From assembly GCF_000269985.1 (NCBI RefSeq), contig NC_016109.1:5642001-5706000 (forward strand): 64,000 nucleotides of DNA. The letters are read 5' to 3'. This stretch comes from Kitasatospora setae KM-6054. GTDB taxonomy: Bacteria > Actinomycetota > Actinomycetes > Streptomycetales > Streptomycetaceae. Position 1 is the stretch's first letter. Every line of letters begins with the position of its first letter. Under the pieces are notes generated by a model. It saw only the letters and a program-made list of their open reading frames with translations. It was not told where the DNA came from and made no database searches. Positions 28,627 to 37,075 of this stretch are shown here, in pieces. The translations under genes were made by a program, and so were the position numbers.

Positions 28627-31002
28627 GTGGCGGCTGTGGAGGGCTGGGAGGACGTCCCGGCGGAGGTGCGGACGCGGCACGCCGAACTGGCGACCGAGAT
28701 CGAGGAGCACCGCTCCCGGTACTACGAGCAGGACGCGCCGGTCGTCACCGACGCCGAGTTCGACGCGCTGATGCGCGAGCTGGAGGCCCTGGAGGCCGCG
28801 CACCCGGCGCTGGCGACGCCCGACTCGCCGACCCGGAAGGTCGGCGGCGCGCCCACCGCGCTGTTCGCCCCGGTCGAGCACCGCGAGCGGCTGCTCAGCC
28901 TCGACAACGCGATGGACGACGCGGAGCTCGCCGCCTGGGCCGAGCGGGTCGCCGCCGAGCTGGCCGGCATCGACTACCACTACCTGTGCGAGCTGAAGGT
29001 CGACGGCCTGGCCGTCAACCTGACGTACGAGCGCGGCGTGCTGGTGCGGGCCGCCACCCGCGGCGACGGCCGGGTCGGCGAGGACATCACCCCCAACGTC
29101 CGCACCATCGAGGGCGTCCCGCACCGGCTGCGCGGCGAGGACCTGCCGGAGCTGGTGGAGGTCCGCGGCGAGGTGTACTTCCCCACCGCCGAGTTCGAGG
29201 CGCTGAACGCCTCCTTCGAGGCCGAGAACGCCCGCCGCCGGCAGGAGAACGAGGAGCGCGCCAAGGAGGGCAAGCGGCCCCGGGCGCTGATCCGGCTGTT
29301 CATGAACCCGCGCAACGCCGCGGCCGGCTCGCTCCGGCAGAAGGACCCGCTGATCACCGCCGCCCGCCCGCTGCGGCTGGTGGTGCACGGCATCGGCGCC
29401 CGGACCGGCTTCGACATCGACAACCAGTCGCACGCCTACGACCTGCTGCGCGGCTGGGGCCTGCCCACCGCCCGGCACAACGCGGTGGTCGGCACGCTCG
29501 ACGAGGTGCGGGCGTTCATCGCGCGGTTCGGCGAGCGGCGGCACTCGGTCGAGCACGAGATCGACGGCGTGGTGGTCAAGGTCGACGAGATCGCCCTCCA
29601 GGGCCGGCTCGGCGCCACCTCCAAGTCGCCGCGCTGGGCGATCGCCTGGAAGTACCCGCCGGAGGAGGTCACCGGCCGGCTCACCGACATCAGGATCGGC
29701 ATCGGCCGCACCGGCCGGGCCACCCCGTACGCGGTGCTGGAGAAGCCGGTGAAGGTGGCCGGCTCGATGGTGCAGTACGCCACCCTGCACAACCAGCAGG
29801 TGGTCAAGGCCAAGGGCGTGCTGCTCGGCGACACCGTCGTGCTGCGCAAGGCCGGCGACGTCATCCCGGAGATCGTCGGCCCGGTCCACGACCTGCGGGA
29901 CGGCGGCGAGCGGGAGTTCGTGATGCCCGCCGACTGCCCGGAGTGCGGCAGCGGGCTGCGCCCGATGTCCGAGGGCGACATCGACCTGCGCTGCCCCAAC
30001 ACCCGCTACTGCCCGGCCCAGATCCGCGAGCGGGTCGCCTTCCTGGCCGGCCGCAACTGCCTGGACGTCGAGGGCTTCGGCTACGTCGCCGCCACCGCGC
30101 TCACCCAGCCGCTGGAGCCGACCGAGCCGCCGGTGCGCGACGAGGGCGACATCTTCGGCCTCACCGAGGAGCGGCTGCTGCCGATCCGGGTGCTGGTCCG
30201 CGACCCGCGGACCAGCATGCCCAAGCTGGACGACGAGACCGGCGAGCAGAAGGAGGTGTTCTTCTTCGCGAACAACGCGGGCACCGCCCGGAAGGACACC
30301 ACCGCCCTGCTCGACAACCTGCGCGCCGCCCGGACCAGCCCGCTCTGGCGCTTCCTGAACGGCCTGTCGATCCGGCACGTCGGCCCGGTCGCCGCCCAGG
30401 CGCTGGCCCGCGAGTTCCGCGACCTCGACCGGGTCTTCGCCGCCGACGAGACCGAGCTGACCGCCGTCGAGGGCATCGGGCCGACCATCGCCCGGGCCGT
30501 CAAGGAGTGGTACGCCGAGGACTGGCACCGGGAGATCCTGGAGAAGTGGCGCGCCGCCGGCGTGGTCTTCACCGAGGAGGCCGAGGAGCTCGGCGAACGC
30601 CCGCTGGAGGGCCTCACCGTGGTGGTCACCGGCACGCTGGCCGGCCACACCCGGGACGGCGCCAAGGAGGCGCTCGCCTCGCGCGGCGCCAAGGTCACCG
30701 GCTCGGTGTCGAAGAAGACGCATTTCGTGGTGGCCGGAGACAATCCAGGCTCGAAGTACGACAAGGCGGTGCAGCTGGGCCTCCCGGTGCTGGACGACGC
30801 CGGATTCGCCGTCCTGCTGGAGCGGGGCGCGGACGCGGCCCGGGCGCACCTCGGCCTGGAGCCGCTCGGCGGCGCGGACGGGGGCGCGGACGGCGCGCGG
30901 GAGGCGGGCGGGGCGGCCGCCGCGACCGGCGGTGCGGGGACGAACGAGGCCGACGCGGTGGGGGAGAATGCCGGTGAAGAGACGGTGAAGAAGGTTTCCT
31001 GA
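28627..31002 (+). CDS. ligA: NAD-dependent DNA ligase
   Basis: A 791-residue ligase. An N-terminal Ia domain (YYEQDAPVVTDAEFD) precedes the adenylation domain with Lys124 in ELKVDG. The OB fold and a four-cysteine zinc finger follow (Cys437, 440, 456, 462), then helix-hairpin-helix repeats (SIRHVGPVAA, VEGIGPT) and a BRCT domain (about 658-735). GTG 28627 with GGAGG is preferred; the frame is open further upstream inside the previous gene. Two features are unusual: an insert of about 35 residues near 525-560 and a Gly/Ala/Asp-rich tail of about 45 residues after BRCT. It is essential for Okazaki-fragment joining. Confidence 0.97.
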   Translation: MAAVEGWEDVPAEVRTRHAELATEIEEHRSRYYEQDAPVVTDAEFDALMRELEALEAAHPALATPDSPTRKVGGAPTALFAPVEHRERLLSLDNAMDDAELAAWAERVAAELAGIDYHYLCELKVDGLAVNLTYERGVLVRAATRGDGRVGEDITPNVRTIEGVPHRLRGEDLPELVEVRGEVYFPTAEFEALNASFEAENARRRQENEERAKEGKRPRALIRLFMNPRNAAAGSLRQKDPLITAARPLRLVVHGIGARTGFDIDNQSHAYDLLRGWGLPTARHNAVVGTLDEVRAFIARFGERRHSVEHEIDGVVVKVDEIALQGRLGATSKSPRWAIAWKYPPEEVTGRLTDIRIGIGRTGRATPYAVLEKPVKVAGSMVQYATLHNQQVVKAKGVLLGDTVVLRKAGDVIPEIVGPVHDLRDGGEREFVMPADCPECGSGLRPMSEGDIDLRCPNTRYCPAQIRERVAFLAGRNCLDVEGFGYVAATALTQPLEPTEPPVRDEGDIFGLTEERLLPIRVLVRDPRTSMPKLDDETGEQKEVFFFANNAGTARKDTTALLDNLRAARTSPLWRFLNGLSIRHVGPVAAQALAREFRDLDRVFAADETELTAVEGIGPTIARAVKEWYAEDWHREILEKWRAAGVVFTEEAEELGERPLEGLTVVVTGTLAGHTRDGAKEALASRGAKVTGSVSKKTHFVVAGDNPGSKYDKAVQLGLPVLDDAGFAVLLERGADAARAHLGLEPLGGADGGADGAREAGGAAAATGGAGTNEADAVGENAGEETVKKVS

Positions 31003-31304
31003 CCGGTCGTTATCGTCCTGATGCCGCGCCAGTCGGGTGTTCGAGAAGGAAATCGGGCATTGTGTCACTGAACAACGCGCGGATATGACGTAGCGCTCAG
31101 AGGTGGCCCGAAAGTGCGCCCGGGTGGGGCACCCCGGCATACCCTGGGCGCTACGAACTGTCAGCAGGAGTGTGTGGTTCCGGCTTTCCCGCCGGCGCCC
31201 CGGGGACACGCCCTCGTCTGACGTCCACCGGCACCTCTGAGGAGAGGGGTGCCTCACCGTGAGGCGGCCCCGCCGGGGGGCGGGCCCGACGGAGGACTGG
31301 GCTT
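31003..31304 (+). other. Intergenic leader upstream of GGDEF-EAL gene
   Basis: No gene is supported in these 302 bases. The last 130 bases fold as successive hairpins, including GGCACCTCT...AGAGGGGTGCC around 31229-31252 and GCCTCAC/GTGAGGC just after it. A TACCCT at 31140 could be a -10 element. I do not recognise a c-di-GMP or other known riboswitch. Confidence 0.4.
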
Positions 31305-32894
31305 ATGGATCGTACGACCGGCGGCGCGCCCACACGCCCGCCGCAGGGGGTGGCAGGGGCGGTCCTGCTGCTCGGCGTGCTGCTGGCCGGGGCCGCGCCG
31401 CTCATCCCGCTGGCCGTCCTGGTGTACCGCTACGAACCCGAACTGCTCCCGCTGTTCGCGGTTCCGCTCGCCGTGCTGGTCGCCGCCTGGCGGATCGCCC
31501 GGGACCGGGCGCGGGACCAGCTCACCGACCCGCTGACCGACCTGCCCAACCGGCAGGCCCTGCTGATCGCCACCCAGGAGGCACTCGCCCGGCACGAAAC
31601 CGAACCCGGCCACGGCGTCGGGCTGATCCTGCTCGACCTGGACCGCTTCCGCTCGCTCAACGACGCCCTCGGCCACACCGCGGGCGACCGGCTGCTGGTG
31701 CACATCGCGCGCCGGCTGCACCGCGCCCTGCGCACCGGCGCCGGCCACCCCAGGGACGGCGAGGACGCCACCGTGCTGCCCCCGCCGGTCGGCCGCGGCG
31801 AACGCCCGGTGGTCGCCCGGATGGGCGGCGACGAGTTCGCCGTGCTGCTGCCCGGGGTGGGCGACACCGAGGTGCTGGAACGGATCGCGCAGGCCCTGAT
31901 CGCCGAACTGGCCGCGCCGATCCGGCTGGACGGCTTACTGCTCGTCCTGGAGGCCAGCGCCGGGGTGTGCGCCTACCCGACGCACGCCCCGGACGCAGAA
32001 TCGCTTCTGCGCCGGGCGGACGTCGCGATGGGCCACGCCCAGCACAGCCGCAGCGGCGTCGAGTGCTACGACGAGGCCCGCGACCTCGACACCCCGTACC
32101 GGATCGGCCTGCTCGGCGACCTGCGCCGGGCCATCGAGATGAGCGAGGTGCAGCTGCACTACCAGCCCAAGGTGGCCTTCGACGGCAGCGTCGTCGGCCT
32201 GGAGGCGCTGGTCCGCTGGGACCGGGCCGGGCAGGGGAGGGTCGCGCCGGACGAGTTCATCGCCCTCGCCGAGTCCTCCGGGCTGATGCCCCGGCTCACC
32301 GACTACGTGCTGGAGAGCGCCGTCGGGCAGATCGCCCGCTGGCGCCACCAGGGCCTGATGGTGCCGGTCGCCGTCAACGTCTCGCCGCGCGACGTCCTCA
32401 ACCCCGGCTTCGCCGCCCGGGTCGCCGGACACCTCACCCGGCACCAGGTGCCGGCCGCCGCGCTCCAGCTGGAGATCACCGAACGGCTGCTGCTCGACGA
32501 CAGCCGGCGGGCCGCCGACACCCTCGCCGAACTGCGGCGCTACGGCGTCCGGATGTCGCTGGACGACTTCGGCACCGGCCACTCCTCGCTGGTGCGGCTG
32601 CGCAGCCTGCCGGTCGGCGAGCTCAAGATCGACCGCTCCTTCGTCTCCCGGATGGTCGCCGACGACCACGACGCCGCCGTGGTGCGCTGCTCGGTCGAGC
32701 TCGCCCACTCGCTCGGGCTGACCGTGGTCGCCGAGGGCGTCGAGGACGACGAGACCTGGGAGCGCCTGCACGACATGGGCGTGGACGCCGTCCAGGGCTG
32801 GCTGGTCTCCGCGGCGCTGCCCGCCGACCAGGCCACCGCCTGGCTGCTGGTGCGCCGCAACGACGCGCCGCCGGTGGAGTCGCTGCCGCGCTAG
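31305..32894 (+). CDS. rmdB: Membrane GGDEF-EAL protein (c-di-GMP phosphodiesterase, RmdB-like)
   Basis: A 529-residue protein with two N-terminal membrane segments (about 15-35 and 45-62), then a GGDEF domain with intact GGDEF (174-178) but no RxxD inhibitory site. A C-terminal EAL domain follows with EALVRW (300-305), VNVSP, LEITER, LDDFGTGHSS, LKIDRSF and VAEGVE all present. The EAL domain should therefore be catalytically competent. The position between ligA and gatC matches Streptomyces rmdB (SCO5495), a c-di-GMP phosphodiesterase affecting development; the symbol rests on memory of that order. Degrading c-di-GMP favours development by releasing BldD. Confidence 0.9.
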   Translation: MDRTTGGAPTRPPQGVAGAVLLLGVLLAGAAPLIPLAVLVYRYEPELLPLFAVPLAVLVAAWRIARDRARDQLTDPLTDLPNRQALLIATQEALARHETEPGHGVGLILLDLDRFRSLNDALGHTAGDRLLVHIARRLHRALRTGAGHPRDGEDATVLPPPVGRGERPVVARMGGDEFAVLLPGVGDTEVLERIAQALIAELAAPIRLDGLLLVLEASAGVCAYPTHAPDAESLLRRADVAMGHAQHSRSGVECYDEARDLDTPYRIGLLGDLRRAIEMSEVQLHYQPKVAFDGSVVGLEALVRWDRAGQGRVAPDEFIALAESSGLMPRLTDYVLESAVGQIARWRHQGLMVPVAVNVSPRDVLNPGFAARVAGHLTRHQVPAAALQLEITERLLLDDSRRAADTLAELRRYGVRMSLDDFGTGHSSLVRLRSLPVGELKIDRSFVSRMVADDHDAAVVRCSVELAHSLGLTVVAEGVEDDETWERLHDMGVDAVQGWLVSAALPADQATAWLLVRRNDAPPVESLPR

Positions 32895-32907
32895 CCGCGG
32901 CCGCCGC

Positions 32908-32947
32908 AGGGGGGCCGCCCGGGAACGCGATCCCGGGCGGCCCCCCT
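32908..32947 (+). terminator. Terminator after rmdB-like gene
   Basis: Arms 32908-32924 and 32931-32947 form a perfect 17-bp GC-rich stem with a 6-base loop. A TAGGAT at 32956-32961, a good actinobacterial -10, follows at once and may start the gatCA transcript. Confidence 0.85.
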
Positions 32948-33036
32948 TCTGCCCATAGGATGGCCCCTTAGGACCGAAAGGACGGGTGTGCCCAGGGCCG
33001 CCCGGTCTACCAGAACTCACCCTTGAGGATCGCTGC

Positions 33037-33333
33037 ATGCCTGGCATCACGCGCGAGGAGGTCGCCCACCTCGCCCGGCTGTCGCGTCTGGAGTTGCAGG
33101 CGGAGGAGTTGGACCACTTCGCCGAGCAGCTCGACGTGATCATCGGCGCGGTCGCCCGCGTTTCCGAGGTCGCGGGGCAGGACGTCCCGCCGACCTCGCA
33201 CCCCCTCCCGCTCACCAACGTGATGCGGGCGGACGAGGTGCGGCCGTCGCTGACCCCGGAGCAGGCCCTGTCCGGCGCCCCGGCCAGCGAGGACCAGCGT
33301 TTCCGCGTGCCGCAGATCCTCGGGGAGGACTGA
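33037..33333 (+). CDS. gatC: Asp/Glu-tRNA(Asn/Gln) amidotransferase subunit C
   Basis: A 98-residue subunit that stabilises the GatA-GatB complex. ITREEVAHLARLSRLEL at the N-terminus and LRPD-type MRADEVRPSLTPEQAL near the middle are diagnostic. ATG 33037 with GAGG upstream is chosen over the in-frame GTG at 32986. gatA begins 5 bases after the stop. Confidence 0.96.
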   Translation: MPGITREEVAHLARLSRLELQAEELDHFAEQLDVIIGAVARVSEVAGQDVPPTSHPLPLTNVMRADEVRPSLTPEQALSGAPASEDQRFRVPQILGED

Positions 33334-33338
33334 CCGAG

Positions 33339-34832
33339 ATGACCGAGCTGATCAAGTACACGGCGGCCGAGACCGCCACCGCGATCGCCAAGGGCGAGGT
33401 CACGGCCGTCGAGGTCGCCCAGGCCCACCTGGACCGGATCGACGCCGTCGACAAGAAGGTCAACGCCTTCCTGCACGTCGACCACGAGGGCGCGCTGGCC
33501 GCGGCCCGCGCCGTCGACGCCAAGCGCGCCTCCGGCGCCGAGCTGGGCCCGCTGGCCGGCGTGCCGCTCGCGCTCAAGGACGTCTTCACCACCAAGGGCA
33601 TGCCGACCACCTGCGGCTCGAAGATCCTCGAGGGCTGGGTGCCGCCGTACGACGCCACCCTGACCAAGCGCCTCAAGGACGCCGACGTCGTCATCCTCGG
33701 CAAGACCAACATGGACGAGTTCGCGATGGGCTCCTCCACCGAGAACTCCGCCTACGGCCCGACCGGCAACCCCTGGGACCTCGGCCGGATCCCCGGCGGC
33801 TCCGGCGGCGGCTCGGCGGCCGCGCTGGCCGCCTTCGAGGCGCCGCTGGCGATCGGCACCGACACCGGCGGCTCGATCCGCCAGCCCGGCGCCGTCACCG
33901 GCACCGTCGGCGTCAAGCCGACCTACGGCTCGGTGTCCCGCTACGGCCTGGTCGCGTTCTCCTCCTCGCTGGACCAGGGCGGCCCGTGCGCCCGCACCGT
34001 GCTCGACACCGCCCTGCTGCACGAGGCGATCGCCGGCCACGACCCGCTCGACTCCACCTCCATCGACGCCCCCGTCCCGGACGTGGTCGCCGCCGCCCGG
34101 ATGCGCGACGTGCGCGGCATGCGGATCGGCGTCGTCAAGGAGTTCGCCGGCGAGGGCTACCAGGCCGGCGTCATGCAGCGCTTCGAGGAGTCCGTCGAGC
34201 TGCTGCGCGAACTGGGCGCCGAGGTCGTCGAGGTCTCCTGCCCGTCCTTCACGCTGGCGATGCCCGCCTACTACCTGATCGCCCCGTCCGAGGCGTCCTC
34301 GAACCTCGCCCGGTTCGACGCGATGCGCTACGGCCTGCGGGTCGGCGACGACGGCACCCGCTCCGCCGAGCAGGTCACCGCGCTCACCCGGGAGGCCGGC
34401 TTCGGCGCCGAGGTCAAGCGCCGCATCATCCTCGGCACCTACGCGCTGTCCTCCGGCTACTACGACGCCTACTACGGCTCCGCGCAGAAGGTCCGCACCC
34501 TGATCTCGCGGGACTTCGACGCCGCCTTCGCGGGCGTGGACGTGCTGGTCTCCCCGACCACCCCGACCACCGCCTTCCCGCTCGGCGAGCGCACCGACGA
34601 CCCGCTGGCGATGTACCTCGCCGACCTGTGCACCATTCCCTCGAACCTCGCCGGCAACGCGGCCATGTCGCTGCCCTGCGGCCTCGCCCCGGAGGACAAT
34701 CTCCCGGTCGGCCTGCAGATCATCGCCCCCGCGATGGCGGACGACCGCCTCTACCGTGTGGGCGGCGCCGTCGAGGCCGCGCTCAACGACAAGTGGGGCC
34801 ACGCCCTGCTGGAGGAGGCACCGGCACTGTGA
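33339..34832 (+). CDS. gatA: Asp/Glu-tRNA(Asn/Gln) amidotransferase subunit A
   Basis: A 497-residue amidase-signature enzyme that supplies ammonia from glutamine for the transamidation of Glu-tRNA(Gln) or Asp-tRNA(Asn). The catalytic triad Lys80 (PLALKDVF), Ser155 (GGSGGGSAAA) and Ser179 (TDTGGSIRQPG) is complete. Its TGA overlaps the GTG of the next small gene (GTGA), indicating translational coupling. Confidence 0.97.
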   Translation: MTELIKYTAAETATAIAKGEVTAVEVAQAHLDRIDAVDKKVNAFLHVDHEGALAAARAVDAKRASGAELGPLAGVPLALKDVFTTKGMPTTCGSKILEGWVPPYDATLTKRLKDADVVILGKTNMDEFAMGSSTENSAYGPTGNPWDLGRIPGGSGGGSAAALAAFEAPLAIGTDTGGSIRQPGAVTGTVGVKPTYGSVSRYGLVAFSSSLDQGGPCARTVLDTALLHEAIAGHDPLDSTSIDAPVPDVVAAARMRDVRGMRIGVVKEFAGEGYQAGVMQRFEESVELLRELGAEVVEVSCPSFTLAMPAYYLIAPSEASSNLARFDAMRYGLRVGDDGTRSAEQVTALTREAGFGAEVKRRIILGTYALSSGYYDAYYGSAQKVRTLISRDFDAAFAGVDVLVSPTTPTTAFPLGERTDDPLAMYLADLCTIPSNLAGNAAMSLPCGLAPEDNLPVGLQIIAPAMADDRLYRVGGAVEAALNDKWGHALLEEAPAL

Positions 34833-35068
34833 GCAAGATCGAGAAGGCCAAGGGCTGGAAGCACTCGAAGCCCGGACTGTGGCTGTCCATCGGCACCAGC
34901 GCCTTCGGCGCGATCTCCATCGCCAAGGACATCCGCGGCGCCCGCGCCGACAACGACACCCTCAAGCTGATCAACGCCGTGGTCGGCGCCGCCGCCCTGA
35001 TCACCGGCACCGCGCTCCTCGTCCGCGAGCTCAAGCGTCTCGGCGACGACGACGTCCTGCTCGGCTGA
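34829..35068 (+). CDS. Small two-helix membrane protein between gatA and gatB
   Basis: A 79-residue protein not in any family I recognise. A basic N-terminus (KIEKAKGWKHSKPG) is followed by two hydrophobic segments, about residues 17-33 and 49-65, and a charged end (RELKRLGDDDVLLG). The GTG start overlaps the gatA stop by three bases, and gatB starts 26 bases after its stop. The tight coupling and third-position GC bias argue that it is real. Its place inside the amidotransferase operon suggests coexpression but not necessarily a shared function. Confidence 0.85.
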   Translation: MSKIEKAKGWKHSKPGLWLSIGTSAFGAISIAKDIRGARADNDTLKLINAVVGAAALITGTALLVRELKRLGDDDVLLG

Positions 35069-35094
35069 ACACCCATGATGGAAGAAGGGACGCT

Positions 35095-36594
35095 GTGAGC
35101 GTCATGAGCCTGGTCTCCTACGAGGAGGCTCTCGCCTCGTACGACCCGGTGATGGGCCTTGAGGTCCACGTCGAGCTGGGTACCAAGACCAAGATGTTCT
35201 GCGGCTGCTCCACCGAGCTGGGGGCCGAGCCGAACGCGCAGACCTGCCCGACCTGCCTCGGCCTGCCCGGCTCGCTGCCGGTGGTCAACGCGGTCGGCGT
35301 GGAGTCGGCGATCCGGATCGGGCTCGCGCTGAACTGCGAGATCGCCGAGTGGTGCCGGTTCGCCCGGAAGAACTACTTCTACCCGGACATGCCGAAGAAC
35401 TTCCAGACCAGCCAGTACGACGAGCCGATCGCCTTCAACGGCTACCTCGACGTGCAGCTGGAGGACGGCGAGGTCTTCCGGGTGCAGATCGAGCGCGCCC
35501 ACATGGAGGAGGACACCGGCAAGTCCACCCACGTCGGCGGCGCCACCGGCCGGATCCACGGCGCGGAGTACTCGCTGCTGGACTACAACCGGGCCGGCAT
35601 CCCGCTGATCGAGATCGTCACCAAGCCGATCGAGGGCGCGGGCCACCGGGCCCCCGAGGTCGCCAAGGCGTACGTCGCCGAACTGCGCGAGCTGATCAAG
35701 GCGCTGGGCGTCTCCGAGGCCCGGATGGACAAGGGCCAGATGCGCTGCGACGTCAACCTGTCGCTGCGGCCCCACGGCACCGAGACCTTCGGCACCCGCA
35801 GCGAGACCAAGAACGTCAACTCGCTGCGCAGCGTCGAGCGGGCCGCCCGGTTCGAGATCCAGCGGCACGCCACCGTCCTCGGCGACGGCGGCACCATCGT
35901 CCAGGAGACCCGGCACTTCCACGAGGAGGACGGCTCCACCACGGCTGGCCGGATCAAGGACAACGCCGAGGACTACCGGTACTTCCCCGAGCCCGACCTG
36001 GTGCCGGTCGCCCCGGCCCGGGAGTGGGTCGAGGAGCTGCGGGCCGCCCTGCCCGAGCTGCCCCGGGTCCGCCGGGCCCGGCTGCAGGCCGAGTGGGGCC
36101 TGAGCGACCAGGACATGCAGTCGGTGCTCAACGCCGGCGCGGTGGAGCCGATCTCGGAGACCATCGCGGCCGGCGCCCCCGCCGACCAGGCCCGCAAGTG
36201 GTGGATGGGCGAGCTGGCGCGGCGCGCCAACGAGACCGGCACCGAGCTGTCCGAGCAGCCGATCACCCCGGCCCAGGTGGCCCGGGTGTGCGCGCTGGTC
36301 GCCGAGGGCAAGCTCAACGACAAGCTGGCCCGCCAGGTCATCGAGGGCGTCCTGGCCGGCGAGGGCGAGCCGGACGAGGTCGTCGCCAAGCGCGGCCTCG
36401 CCGTGGTCTCGGACGACTCCGCGCTCGGCGCGGCCGTCGACCAGGCCATCGCCGACAACCCGGACGTCGCCGCGAAGATCCGCGACGGCAAGGTCCAGGC
36501 GGTGGGCGCGCTGGTCGGCGCGGTCATGAAGACCACCCGCGGGCAGGCCGACGCGGCGCGGGTCAAGGACCTGATCCTGGAGAAGCTGGCATAA
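35095..36594 (+). CDS. gatB: Asp/Glu-tRNA(Asn/Gln) amidotransferase subunit B
   Basis: A 499-residue subunit that binds and phosphorylates the misacylated tRNA. The GatB signature MGLEVHVELGTKTKMFCGCS includes the cysteine zinc-site motif together with QTCPTCLGLPG. The C-terminal GatB/YqeY tail domain is present. GTG 35095 with GAAGAAGGG upstream is preferred; ATG 35104 is possible. The tail ends with the usual KDLILEKL. Confidence 0.97.
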   Translation: MSVMSLVSYEEALASYDPVMGLEVHVELGTKTKMFCGCSTELGAEPNAQTCPTCLGLPGSLPVVNAVGVESAIRIGLALNCEIAEWCRFARKNYFYPDMPKNFQTSQYDEPIAFNGYLDVQLEDGEVFRVQIERAHMEEDTGKSTHVGGATGRIHGAEYSLLDYNRAGIPLIEIVTKPIEGAGHRAPEVAKAYVAELRELIKALGVSEARMDKGQMRCDVNLSLRPHGTETFGTRSETKNVNSLRSVERAARFEIQRHATVLGDGGTIVQETRHFHEEDGSTTAGRIKDNAEDYRYFPEPDLVPVAPAREWVEELRAALPELPRVRRARLQAEWGLSDQDMQSVLNAGAVEPISETIAAGAPADQARKWWMGELARRANETGTELSEQPITPAQVARVCALVAEGKLNDKLARQVIEGVLAGEGEPDEVVAKRGLAVVSDDSALGAAVDQAIADNPDVAAKIRDGKVQAVGALVGAVMKTTRGQADAARVKDLILEKLA

Positions 36595-36615
36595 GGAGCG
36601 CCTTAGGCGGTACGG

Positions 36616-36644
36616 AGGCGGCTAAGGAGGCTCCTTAGCCGCCT
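36616..36644 (+). terminator. Terminator 1 after gatB
   Basis: AGGCGGCTAAGGAG (36616-36629) is followed after one G by its exact reverse complement (36631-36644). A second perfect hairpin lies 6 bases further on. Confidence 0.8.
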
Positions 36645-36650
36645 GCGGGC

Positions 36651-36683
36651 CCGGTGCCCGCCCCCGACGGGGGCGGGCACCGG
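36651..36683 (+). terminator. Terminator 2 after gatB
   Basis: CCGGTGCCCGCCCC (36651-36664) and GGGGCGGGCACCGG (36670-36683) form a perfect 14-bp stem with a 5-base loop, giving a double terminator with the preceding hairpin. Confidence 0.8.
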
Positions 36684-36788
36684 CGTTTGCGCGGCCGGCG
36701 GGCCGCGGGGATCGGGCAGGTTCCCGATGTCGCGCACCCCCCTGGGGGCGGAGGCTTGACCCCGGAACGCGACGAGGGGAAACACGCG

Positions 36789-37001
36789 ATGTACGAGTAC
36801 GAGCTGTTCAAGGTACGGGAACGCGAACTGCACGGCCGGGCCGCCGCCGAGCGGCTGGCCCGCGAGGCGGTCGCCGCCGCGGGGGAGCGCGGCGGGCTGG
36901 TCCGCCGGGTGGTGCGGGCGGTGCGCCGGGCGCCCGCGGCGCCGGCCGCGCGGGTCGCGGAGCAGGGCCGCTCCGGCGCCGTGGCGGGCTGCGCGGGATG
37001 A
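36789..37001 (+). CDS. Small basic protein of unknown function
   Basis: A 70-residue protein, too short and Arg/Ala-rich to assign. It begins MYEYELFKVRERELHGRAA, a start seen in small Streptomyces proteins of unknown role, and ends with an Arg/Ala/Pro-rich tail. GAGGGG lies 8 bases before the ATG. It overlaps a possible upstream GTG of the next frame at its end but not the chosen start of the LuxR gene. Confidence 0.6.
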   Translation: MYEYELFKVRERELHGRAAAERLAREAVAAAGERGGLVRRVVRAVRRAPAAPAARVAEQGRSGAVAGCAG

Positions 37002-37075
37002 CCGCCGGGCCCGGCCCGTCCACCGGTCGGGATAACCGTTCGGCCGCGTTCGACGGCTGTGGCATGCTCGCGGAC

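Noticed and set aside
31149..31300. Structured leader of the rmdB-like gene as a c-di-GMP riboswitch
   Set aside because: The hairpins do not show the GEMM-I or GEMM-II conserved core that I know; left as unassigned structure.
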